DNA of 64,000 nt. It comes from Stutzerimonas xanthomarina. GTDB lineage: Bacteria; Pseudomonadota; Gammaproteobacteria; Pseudomonadales; Pseudomonadaceae. The notes beneath the pieces are model-generated. The model saw nothing but the letters and a program-made list of their open reading frames with translations. It searched no databases and was not told the origin of the DNA. The stretch covers positions 62,001-126,000 of the forward strand of contig NZ_RHQM01000015.1 of the NCBI RefSeq assembly GCF_003935375.1. Direction: 5' to 3'. Below, piece after piece: positions 54,913-64,000 of this stretch (positions are counted from its first letter, which is position 1; every line of letters begins with the position of its first letter). The translations under genes were made by a program, and so were the position numbers.

Positions 54913-54999
54913 ATGGACGACTACCAGGACGAACTACTGGAATGGCATGCCGCTGAGCAGGATCACCCGGACTGTGCTGAGGATGCGGTCGAACTCTGA
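54913..54999 (+). CDS. Possible 28-residue acidic protein
   Basis: ATG at 54913 with TGAGGA about 10 bases upstream; the product MDDYQDELLEWHAAEQDHPD plus eight residues is strongly acidic. No family is certain. The spaced acidic/aromatic pattern looks protein-like rather than random, and it fills an otherwise empty gap between the oxidase operon and the AraC gene. Treat as tentative. Confidence 0.35.
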   Translation: MDDYQDELLEWHAAEQDHPDCAEDAVEL

Positions 55000-55021
55000 G
55001 CGCCGCTCGCATATGCGCCGT

Positions 55022-56059
55022 TTACGCGCCGCGCCGCTGCGCCCGGCGATAGTCTCCCGGCGTCTGCCCGCTCCAGCGCTTGAAGGCACGCTGAAACGCC
55101 TCGGCTGAGGAAAAACCAAGCAGCCAGGCGATCTCGCCGAAAGCGGATTCGGTGTCGCGAATGTAGGCCATGGCCAGGTCGCGGCGGGTGTCGTTGAGGA
55201 TCGCGCGATAGCTGCTGTCTTCTTCGGCCAGCTTGCGGCGCAGTGTCCAGGCCGGCATTTGCAGACGTGCAGCGATCTGTTGCAGGTCCGGCTCCTGACC
55301 CTTGAGCATCGGCCCGAGAATCTGTGCGACCCGCTCGCGCAGACTACGGGTGCGGGTGCGCCGTTCCAGTTCGGCTTCACACAGCTCCAGCAGATGCCGC
55401 CAGGTGCCGGGGCAATGATCCGGGTTGCGCAACGCCAGGCTGCGCTGATCCAGCTGCAGCTGATTCGCTTCGGCGCTGAAGATTACCGGCCGGCCGAACT
55501 GCTCGTCGTAGCGCGAGGCGTAGTCAGGGGCTTCGAACTCGATGTGGATCGCCATCGGCACCAGCGGCTGTCCGCTCAAGCGGCTGAGCTGCGAGATCCA
55601 GCTGGCGAGCACCGTATCGACGACGAAGCGGTTGTAGGCGTTGTAAGGGCTGATGGAATAGAAGCGCAGCCAGGCGCCTGACGCATCTTCATGAAAACTC
55701 GAACTGCCGCGGTAGTTGGATGCATACAGCGCCTCGTAGCGGATTAGCGCCCTTGCCGCTTCGCGCACGGTGGGCGCCTGAGCGGCGGTCAGCCCGGCGA
55801 GGCCGAGGTGCCCGGGCTTGCGTAGGCGGCCCATCTCCAGGCCCAGAGCGGGATCGCCAGCCAGCTGGATGGCCGCATGCCCGAGCCGCATGTAACGGGG
55901 GATCGAGAGGCGGGCATGCGGCTCAGCGAGCCGCTCGCCATCCAGTCCGTAGGCCAGCAAAAGCGGCTGAGGGTCATGGCCGTACAGCTGCAACGCATCG
56001 TTGAGGCTGTGCAGAAAGCCGACCGACAGATCGCCCAGGCGCACCCGTTGCGCATTCAT
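55022..56059 (-). CDS. AraC-family transcriptional regulator
   Basis: A 345-residue regulator of the OruR/ArgR-like subgroup with a large N-terminal effector domain (about residues 1-230) and C-terminal double helix-turn-helix (LQQIAARLQMPAWTLRRKLAEEDSSYRAILNDTRRDLAMAYI, then AFGEIAWLLGFSSAEAFQRAFKRWSGQTPGDYR). ATG at 56059 overlaps the preceding nitrilase-fold gene by ATGA, so they form a coupled pair. The target is unknown; fadH, divergent across the pair, is a candidate. Confidence 0.88.
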   Translation of the reverse strand: MNAQRVRLGDLSVGFLHSLNDALQLYGHDPQPLLLAYGLDGERLAEPHARLSIPRYMRLGHAAIQLAGDPALGLEMGRLRKPGHLGLAGLTAAQAPTVREAARALIRYEALYASNYRGSSSFHEDASGAWLRFYSISPYNAYNRFVVDTVLASWISQLSRLSGQPLVPMAIHIEFEAPDYASRYDEQFGRPVIFSAEANQLQLDQRSLALRNPDHCPGTWRHLLELCEAELERRTRTRSLRERVAQILGPMLKGQEPDLQQIAARLQMPAWTLRRKLAEEDSSYRAILNDTRRDLAMAYIRDTESAFGEIAWLLGFSSAEAFQRAFKRWSGQTPGDYRRAQRRGA

Positions 56060-57069
56060 GGGGTGCTGCCGAGCCATTGATTGCGTACCTGGACCGGGAC
56101 GCCGTGGCCCGGGGGCGCCGGGCGGCGCGGCGAGCCGAGCAGATTCCAAGGCAAGGCAAGGGTATGCACGGCCATGTGCGGTCTTGCGCTGAGCGCGTCG
56201 GAATGTGTACTGCCACAGCTCGCCTGCGGATCTGCCAGCGCGCCGGGTACAGCCAGCAGTTTCGCTTCGGCAGGCGGTTGCTCGAGGTAGGCATCGCAGC
56301 CCAGCAGCACTGCCAGCGAGCCCGCCGGTGTTTCAATCAGCCGTCGACGCTCGGGGATGGGGGCAACGCTGTAGCGGCGTTCGTAACGGCTCAACGCCTG
56401 CTTGTACTGCAGCGTTCCGAGGGGCTTGCCGCGACCGTCAAAGGTCAGGCTTACCTGGCGCAGCGGGCCATCGCCGATCATCAGCTGATCGTTCTCCAGA
56501 TAGGGCTCCGGCAGCACGATCGAGCCAGCCACCAAGGTAATGCCGAACTCTCTGGCGAGGCCGCCGAAGACGTTCTGGTATTCCTCTGCCATCTGTCGGG
56601 CCTTGAGTCGCAACACCGCACCGGTACGCCGATCATCGCCCTGATTATCCGGCAGTGCGCGCAGATAGCTGCCGGGATTGCTGAGCGCCATCCACTGCAT
56701 CGCATCGCGCAGGGTGCGGGCCTGCTGCACTTCCGGCTTTTCGCCCAGGGCGAACAGGCCAGTGCCAACGTGTTCGGGGAGCACCACGACGGTTCGCTCG
56801 CTGAGCATGCCGGCTTCGGCCGCCTGCTTGAGGTAGGTGCGAAACTTGAGTTGCAGCCGCTCGCGGCTCTGATAGTCGGCTGGCTGCAGCCGCGTCTCGA
56901 TGCCCAGCAGGTTGCCTGCGCTTCCGGCCTGCCCGTGGTTTTCGATGGGTAGCGTACGCAGATCGGACAGCAGTGGGCCGCTACGACGGTCTTGCGTCCA
57001 GTCGAGGTAGACGGCAAATGAGGCTGCCCCGAGGACGAGCAACAGCACGATATTGATTGAGGTGCGCAT
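56056..57069 (-). CDS. Membrane-anchored nitrilase-superfamily hydrolase
   Basis: A 337-residue protein with an N-terminal hydrophobic segment (INIVLLLVLGAASFAVYL) followed by a carbon-nitrogen hydrolase fold. The candidate triad is Glu in VVVLPEHVG, Lys in LGTLQYKQ and Cys in AVLLGCDAY, in the right order and spacing. The surrounding sequence diverges strongly from classic nitrilases, and the anchor suggests periplasmic location, as in Lnt-like proteins. The substrate is unknown. ATG at 57069; weak ribosome site. Coupled to the AraC gene. Confidence 0.7.
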   Translation of the reverse strand: MRTSINIVLLLVLGAASFAVYLDWTQDRRSGPLLSDLRTLPIENHGQAGSAGNLLGIETRLQPADYQSRERLQLKFRTYLKQAAEAGMLSERTVVVLPEHVGTGLFALGEKPEVQQARTLRDAMQWMALSNPGSYLRALPDNQGDDRRTGAVLRLKARQMAEEYQNVFGGLAREFGITLVAGSIVLPEPYLENDQLMIGDGPLRQVSLTFDGRGKPLGTLQYKQALSRYERRYSVAPIPERRRLIETPAGSLAVLLGCDAYLEQPPAEAKLLAVPGALADPQASCGSTHSDALSARPHMAVHTLALPWNLLGSPRRPAPPGHGVPVQVRNQWLGSTP

Positions 57070-57172
57070 GTGAGGCAGGGCAGTGAGGGGTTGCGTCAGC
57101 GTAGGTAACGCGGCGCCTGTTGCCAAGCTTTTTGCGCAAAAGGATCAAAAAGTTGTCACTTTGGATCATTGA

Positions 57173-59287
<2,115 letters not shown>

Positions 59288-59318
59288 GCCAACGGCACAT
59301 CCGCAAAGAGGATCACGC

Positions 59319-59741
59319 ATGGAAACTGCAATCGCGCTGCAACCGGGGGCTGCCAATAGCCTGCAGGCCTGGCACCGAATGATCGCTGAGCGAGACCTGA
59401 GCCGGCTGCCGGAGCTGCTGCATCCGCAGGCGGTGTTTCGCTCGCCGATGGCTCACACGCCGTATGAGGGGGCAGCGACGGTGAATCTGATCCTCAACAC
59501 CGTGCTGCAGGTTTTCGAGGACTTCCGCTACCACCGTGAGCTGGCCAGCGCCCAGGGTGCGGATGTAGTCCTCGAGTTCAGCGCCCGGGTGGGTGACCGT
59601 GAGCTCAAGGGCATCGACATGATCCGCTTCGATGACGAAGGGAAGATTGTCGAATTCGAGGTCATGATCCGGCCCATGAGTGGCTTGCAGGCCCTGGGCG
59701 ACGAGATGAAGCGACGTCTCGCTGCCTACCGCGGCAAGTGA
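59319..59741 (+). CDS. SnoaL/NTF2-like small protein
   Basis: A 140-residue cone-fold (NTF2-like) protein. The pattern is an amphipathic N-terminal helix (LQAWHRMIAERDLSRLPELLHPQAVFRSPM), then strands such as VVLEFSARVGDRELKGIDMIRFDDEGKIVEFEVMIRPM, as in SnoaL-like nuclear transport factor 2 family members. ATG at 59319 with AGAGGAT upstream, probably co-transcribed with fadH. No catalytic activity can be assigned. Confidence 0.8.
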   Translation: METAIALQPGAANSLQAWHRMIAERDLSRLPELLHPQAVFRSPMAHTPYEGAATVNLILNTVLQVFEDFRYHRELASAQGADVVLEFSARVGDRELKGIDMIRFDDEGKIVEFEVMIRPMSGLQALGDEMKRRLAAYRGK

Positions 59742-59937
59742 TTTAGCTAAGCTCATCGCAAATCCGCTGGGCGCCTGGTCGAACGGCGTCCGATGCGGCG
59801 ACTCCCTGCCAACCCAGTCACATTGCCTGCGCGAACATTTCCCCTAAACTTGCGGCACCAACGGGACGACGGCATCGGATGACCGCTCGTTCCGCTAATC
59901 GCTGGCTCGCAGTTGCGGGCGATAAAGGAAATCGAGC

Positions 59938-61296
59938 ATGCAGAACAAACCGCAGATGGTCGAAGCCGTCCTGTTCTTCAATGAGGGCTCCATCTGCAAG
60001 GAAATGCTGTATCCCGAGTTCGAAGCGGTGCTGGATGGGGTGGTCGCTCTACCCGAGTTCGCAGACCGCCAGATGCATGCTGTCTACGTAATGATCAATC
60101 CGCGGCTGCAGGTGCGCGCCGCGGTGTTTTTCTGTCTCGACTTCAATGATGACGGCTCTGCCGACGCCGGTTGGAACATTCCCCTGCGTCAGTTGGCCGA
60201 GCGTACCGGGCGTGGTCCGGACATGGGGGCCGGACCGATTCGCCTGGCCTGCCGCAGCCAGTGCCCGGTCTCCTGGCACCAGATGCACATGTGGGATCCC
60301 AAGGTCGGTCCCGAACGCAATGATCTAGTTGTGTTGCGCGAGACCATCAAGCGCAACCAGCTCGGTCTGCTGGTCGAAGAGGAGACGCCTCAGGCCGTAC
60401 CTGCGGAACGTCTGCAGATGGTCGCCGAAGACACCTGGTATGCAGCCGAGGCCGGCAAGGACGCAGCTGCGAAACGTTCCGAAAGCCATGAGCGTGAACA
60501 GCGGCAGAAGGCTGCGCTGCTGATCAAGCAACAGCGCCAACGCATTACCAACCTCGAGCGTCTGCGCGAAGAAGACGCGCTCAAGCTCACGGCTGCCGCG
60601 GAGAAGGAACGCAAGGCACAGCAGGAGGAGATCCGCACGCTGCAGCAGAAATTGCAACAGCAGACCGAGCTGAACGCCAGCCTGCATGCGCAGATGACCG
60701 CCCAGGGCGAGAGTTTCCAGAAAGCGCGTGAGGAAATGAGCAAGCAGCTGCGTACGCTGGAGGTCAGCGGTCGGGTTGAGATCGGCGCCGCCCGGGAGCA
60801 GTTCGAGCATGAAGCCCAGGCCCGTATCGCGGCGGCGATTGCGGAGTACAAGGAGCAGGTGGCGATCCGCGATGTCGAGCTGGCCTACCGCAACGAACTG
60901 GATGCACAGCTGGAAGAGGAAATCCAGCGGCTCAAGACCGAGTGCGAAACGCTGCGCCACAGCGGTGACCGGGTGCTGGAGGAACTGTCTCGACAAGGGG
61001 TCGTGTTCATGGCCTACCACCCGGGTGCCGGGCATCTGACGATCGCTTTGCAGGACCTGTCCCGCTACCGCGCCAATCCTCTGGCTTATGCCGCTGCCAA
61101 GTGCTTTGTCTCCGAGGAGCAGTACCGACAGTGGCTGGAGCATTATCAGAAGCCGGCCTGCGTCGCGGCGCTTTCCAGCGGTGAGCGTTGCGCGATGCCC
61201 CTGGACAAGATCGATGCGCCGAGTCGCTTCGTGATCGGTGAATCCAACTGCTGCGCCCGGCACCGCAAGGAAGACCGGCAGCGCACCGGCAGCTGA
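59938..61296 (+). CDS. Conserved hypothetical coiled-coil protein
   Basis: A 452-residue cytoplasmic protein. The N-terminal 140 residues form a globular domain (MVEAVLFFNEGSICKEMLYPEFEAVLDG... VRAAVFFCLDFNDDGSADAGWNIPLRQLAERTG). A long, heavily charged coiled coil spans about 175-350. A C-terminal domain holds several Cys (KCFVSEEQYRQWLEHYQKPAC, GERCAM, SNCCARHR) that could bind metal. I believe homologues are common in pseudomonads, without known function. ATG at 59938 with AAAGGAAA upstream. Confidence 0.75.
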   Translation: MQNKPQMVEAVLFFNEGSICKEMLYPEFEAVLDGVVALPEFADRQMHAVYVMINPRLQVRAAVFFCLDFNDDGSADAGWNIPLRQLAERTGRGPDMGAGPIRLACRSQCPVSWHQMHMWDPKVGPERNDLVVLRETIKRNQLGLLVEEETPQAVPAERLQMVAEDTWYAAEAGKDAAAKRSESHEREQRQKAALLIKQQRQRITNLERLREEDALKLTAAAEKERKAQQEEIRTLQQKLQQQTELNASLHAQMTAQGESFQKAREEMSKQLRTLEVSGRVEIGAAREQFEHEAQARIAAAIAEYKEQVAIRDVELAYRNELDAQLEEEIQRLKTECETLRHSGDRVLEELSRQGVVFMAYHPGAGHLTIALQDLSRYRANPLAYAAAKCFVSEEQYRQWLEHYQKPACVAALSSGERCAMPLDKIDAPSRFVIGESNCCARHRKEDRQRTGS

Positions 61297-61301
61297 GCGG
61301 T

Positions 61302-62252
61302 TTGTCCTCCGTTCAATCCGATCTCGGCTTCGATGCTCCGCTGATCCTGCAGCCGCTGTCATTGGACTGGCTCGCGCGCAGCGGGGTCGAGGTTGCGGTG
61401 CTGCGGCTCGATCTGCTGGATCCCGAGCTGTCCGGCAACAAGTGGTTCAAATTGGTAAAGCATCTCGATGCCGCGCGTTCTGTCGCTGCGCCGGGGCTGA
61501 TCAGTCTCGGCGGCCCGCACTCCAATCATCTGCATGCGCTGGCTGCAGCCGGCCGCCGACTCGGCCTGCCTACTGTCGGCCTGCTGCGCGGCCATGAGCA
61601 GGTAACGCCAACGGTCGCCGATCTACGTGGCTGGGGCATGCAGCTGCATTGGCTCGGCTACGCAGGGTACAGGGAGCGCAATCTGCCTACCTTCTGGACG
61701 CCATGGCGAGCGCGATATCCAGGTTTCTACTGCATCCCTGAAGGTGGCGGCGGTTTGCCCGGCGCCCTAGGGTGCGCCGGGCTCGTTCCGAGAGTGGAGT
61801 CCGCGCTCGCGTCGCTCGGCTGGAAGGACTACGACGCGCTCTGGCTGGCCGCCGGCACCGGGACGACGCTGGCGGGGCTGGTCATCGGCGAGGCAGGTAG
61901 GCATCGGGTGTTCGGCGCGCTGGCAGGGCCGCCTTCCCACGCCGTCGATGCTGGCGTGGCCAACTTGCTCGCGCAAGCCGGCGTGACGTCCAGCGGCTAT
62001 GAACTGCTGGACGCCAGTCGTGGCGGATTTGGTCGCTTCGACAAGGAGTTGGCGCAGTTCATTCTCGATACCGAGCGCCAGGGTGGCGTGCCGCTCGATC
62101 CGATATACACTGCAAAGACCATGATGGCATTGCGCCTTTATGTCGAGCGCGGTTATTTTCCCGCCGGCACGCGGCTCATATTCGTCCATACCGGTGGACT
62201 GCAAGGGCGCCGTGCTGCTCAGGCCCAGCTGCAGAAGCTGATTGACGGATAG
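61302..62252 (+). CDS. ACC deaminase / D-cysteine desulfhydrase family PLP enzyme
   Basis: A 316-residue fold-type II PLP protein. The cofactor Lys lies in LSGNKWFKL, the substrate-binding segment is SLGGPHSNHLHALAAAGRRLG, and the Gly-rich phosphate loop is AAGTGTTLAGLVIGE. ACC deaminases are about 338 residues; this shorter form fits the D-cysteine desulfhydrase-like branch, so true ACC deaminase activity should not be assumed. The start seems to be TTG at 61302, 5 bases after the upstream stop. In line with the cNMP/rhodanese gene. Confidence 0.82.
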   Translation: MSSVQSDLGFDAPLILQPLSLDWLARSGVEVAVLRLDLLDPELSGNKWFKLVKHLDAARSVAAPGLISLGGPHSNHLHALAAAGRRLGLPTVGLLRGHEQVTPTVADLRGWGMQLHWLGYAGYRERNLPTFWTPWRARYPGFYCIPEGGGGLPGALGCAGLVPRVESALASLGWKDYDALWLAAGTGTTLAGLVIGEAGRHRVFGALAGPPSHAVDAGVANLLAQAGVTSSGYELLDASRGGFGRFDKELAQFILDTERQGGVPLDPIYTAKTMMALRLYVERGYFPAGTRLIFVHTGGLQGRRAAQAQLQKLIDG

Positions 62253-62270
62253 ACGTTTGGATTTTCTCGG

Positions 62271-63374
62271 ATGAACAAACCGCTCCACCCCGATCAGCTG
62301 CGTAATCTGGTCCCGCTCAATGGCTTGTCGCCACGCCAGTTGTGGGAGCTTCGCGTGCGCATAGTGCCCCTCGCGCTTGCGCCTGGGCAGTTGCTCGACC
62401 TTGTTGATGAGCTGAGTTCGAAACGTCATTACCTGATGTCGGGCAGCCTGCTGTTGACCGATCACGACGGGCAGCCAACGCGGCTGGTGGCGGGCACATC
62501 GGCTGCTCTACACAGCCTTGCTGCGGGTCGCCTGCAGGAGGCAAGGGCGCTGGATGACTGCCAGCTGCTGACGGTGGACAGCGCGGAGTTGGAGCGGCTG
62601 CTGTCCTGGCGCCAAGCCCTGCAAGATGTGCTGCTGCAGCTGTCGATGGAGGGCGAGGACGGGGAGTGGCTGGAGCGCCTGCTGGAGAATCCGCTGTTCG
62701 CCCAGGTTCCACCGGCAAATATTCGCAGCATGCTCAGCCGCCTCGTGGAGATCGAAGTATCCGCCGGGCAAACCCTGCTACGTGAAGGGGAAGCCGGAGA
62801 CTGCTGCTATTTCCTCAAGAGCGGCTGCGCGCAGGTCCTGAAGGCCGCCGGCAGCAGCGAGCAACTGTTGGCCGAGCTGGAACCCGGAGCCTGTTTCGGC
62901 GAAGAGGCGCTACTCGAGGAGCGACCGCGTAATGCCAGTGTCGCGATGGTCGAGGACGGTCGGGTGCTCCGCCTGGCGCGGGCGGACTTTCTCGAGCTGC
63001 TCAAGGCACCGGTGGTTGGCGAAGTCGATCTGGATGGCGTGGGTGATCTGCTGGCGTGCGGTGCGCAGTGGCTGGATGTGCGTCTGCTTGATGATTACGA
63101 GCAGGGCCATGCCATGCAGGCGCTGCACATGCCGCTGCACCTGCTGCGTTTGAAAACCCGTCTGCTGGACCCGCAGCGGCCCTACCTTTGCTATTGCGAA
63201 AGCGGCAAGCGCAGCGCCAACGCGGTGTTCCTACTGACGCAGCTCGGCTTCACCGCCTATGCGCTGCGTGGTGGACTCGACGCACTTGGTACCGAGGACC
63301 GCGCTGCACTGCTTTGGGAGTGTGGCACGGGTTACCTGGCGCGCTCCGACGGCCGAATCGACCGCAGCCTATGA
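62271..63374 (+). CDS. Cyclic-nucleotide-binding / rhodanese fusion protein
   Basis: A 367-residue cytosolic protein with a degenerate N-terminal cNMP-binding-like fold (about 20-110) and a better cNMP-binding domain (about 140-250). That second domain has EVSAGQTLLREGEAGDCCYFLKSG and CFGEEALLEERPRNASVAM; the latter is the phosphate-binding cassette, with Arg and Ala present. A C-terminal rhodanese domain follows with the active-site loop CESGKRS (Cys309). It may couple a nucleotide or other ligand to persulfide chemistry. ATG at 62271, 18 bases after the PLP-enzyme gene. Confidence 0.85.
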   Translation: MNKPLHPDQLRNLVPLNGLSPRQLWELRVRIVPLALAPGQLLDLVDELSSKRHYLMSGSLLLTDHDGQPTRLVAGTSAALHSLAAGRLQEARALDDCQLLTVDSAELERLLSWRQALQDVLLQLSMEGEDGEWLERLLENPLFAQVPPANIRSMLSRLVEIEVSAGQTLLREGEAGDCCYFLKSGCAQVLKAAGSSEQLLAELEPGACFGEEALLEERPRNASVAMVEDGRVLRLARADFLELLKAPVVGEVDLDGVGDLLACGAQWLDVRLLDDYEQGHAMQALHMPLHLLRLKTRLLDPQRPYLCYCESGKRSANAVFLLTQLGFTAYALRGGLDALGTEDRAALLWECGTGYLARSDGRIDRSL

Positions 63375-63400
63375 TCCGCACCGCCCCATCCCGACCTTTG

Positions 63401-64000
63401 TCAGACGGCCGCCCTGCGAAGCGCAGTGTGCCGACGAATCTCGCGTCGGGCGCTGCGGGCCAGGCGCACGCTGAGCAACAGAGCTGCGCAGCTCAGGCCG
63501 GCGATCAGGCCTTGCCATAGACCGGCAGGCCCACTGGCGGCGCCGAGGTGGTCGGTCAGGCCGAGCAGATAGCCCAACGGCAAACCGATCCCCCAGTAGG
63601 CGAAGAGGGTGTAGACCATCGTCATGCGGGTGTCCTGATAGCCGCGCAACGCGCCAGCAGCCGTGACCTGAACCACATCGGAGAACTGGAACAGCGCGGC
63701 GTAGAGGAACAGGCTGGCAGCGACGGCGACCACGGCCGGATCCGGGGTATAGATTCGCGCGATCTGCTCGCTGAACAGCAGCATGGCGCTGGCGGAAAAG
63801 CAGGCATATACCAGGGCGGCGCCGATCCCGACGCCGGCGACAAAGCGAGCGTCGCGTGGAGCGTTGCGGCCCAGCTCCTGACCAATACGCACGGTCACCG
63901 CCATACCCAGCGACAGTGGAATCATGAAGATCAGCGACGTGAAGTTCAGTGCGATCTGGTGACCGGCGACGACCGTTGCCCCGAGGGCGCCGATCAGTAG
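63401..64000 (-). CDS. MATE-family multidrug efflux protein, C-terminal part
   Basis: The reading frame is open to the right edge, so only the C-terminal 199 residues are present. They show LGATVVAGHQIALNFTSLIFMIPLSLGMAVTVRIGQELGRN, the hallmark of NorM/MATE transporters, and later helices with AAGALRGYQDTRMTMVYTLFAYWGIGLPLGYLLG. These are Na+ or H+ driven drug exporters. The apparent internal ATG at 63925 is not the start. The gene is convergent with the cNMP/rhodanese gene. Confidence 0.9.
   Translation of the reverse strand, partial: LLIGALGATVVAGHQIALNFTSLIFMIPLSLGMAVTVRIGQELGRNAPRDARFVAGVGIGAALVYACFSASAMLLFSEQIARIYTPDPAVVAVAASLFLYAALFQFSDVVQVTAAGALRGYQDTRMTMVYTLFAYWGIGLPLGYLLGLTDHLGAASGPAGLWQGLIAGLSCAALLLSVRLARSARREIRRHTALRRAAV

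Overview
The window is high-GC gammaproteobacterial chromosome. Gene content and order point to Pseudomonas sensu lato, probably the Stutzerimonas/P. stutzeri side. The reason is a long core block (leuCDB, asd, asd-like gene, fimV, truA, trpF, accD, folC, dedD, cvpA, purF, metZ, xcpQ, xcpP) that I recall in essentially this order from Pseudomonas genomes. No prophage, insertion sequence or CRISPR array was seen.

Region 1 (1-17.7 kb, all minus strand) is an exopolysaccharide (EPS) or O-antigen-like operon of the Wzx/Wzy type. In transcription order it encodes an Fe(II)/2-oxoglutarate-type dioxygenase, a VioA-like sugar aminotransferase, flippase Wzx, a GT2, a Wzc-type chain-length regulator/tyrosine kinase, a WbqC-family protein, an RfaH antiterminator, a GT4, a Wzy-like polymerase, a PslG-like GH39 hydrolase, a GT4, an acyltransferase-3 protein lacking the usual catalytic His, another GT4, two small unknown proteins, a GT2, and the start of a second, intact acyltransferase. 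An AT-rich leader precedes the first gene and carries GGCGGTAGC, the core of the ops element that recruits RfaH. The operon therefore seems to encode its own processive antiterminator. The enzymes suggest a polymer with an N-acylated, possibly hydroxylated 4-amino-4,6-dideoxyhexose.

Region 2 (17.7-22.1 kb) holds two tandem initiator tRNA genes, each with its own terminator, three small membrane or exported proteins, dusC, an SDR gene and a small heat-shock gene. The heat-shock gene has a sigma-32 promoter and a ROSE-like RNA thermometer.

Region 3 (22.1-42.4 kb) is the conserved block: leucine biosynthesis with a divergent LysR gene and a clear operator, asd and a catalytically dead-looking paralogue, fimV, truA, trpF, accD-folC-dedD-cvpA-purF-metZ, and the type II secretion genes xcpQ and xcpP. 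The rest of the xcp set is not adjacent.

Region 4 (42.5-64 kb) is more mixed. It has tRNA-Val and tRNA-Asp, a PEP-mutase/isocitrate-lyase family enzyme, a threonine aldolase, LysR/wrbA/MFS, a PAS-GGDEF-EAL protein, a protealysin-type metalloprotease with its emfourin-type inhibitor, a cyanide-insensitive-type bd oxidase (cioAB plus a DUF2474 protein), an AraC regulator with a nitrilase-fold protein, fadH, several conserved hypotheticals, a cNMP-binding/rhodanese fusion and the C-terminal part of a MATE transporter.
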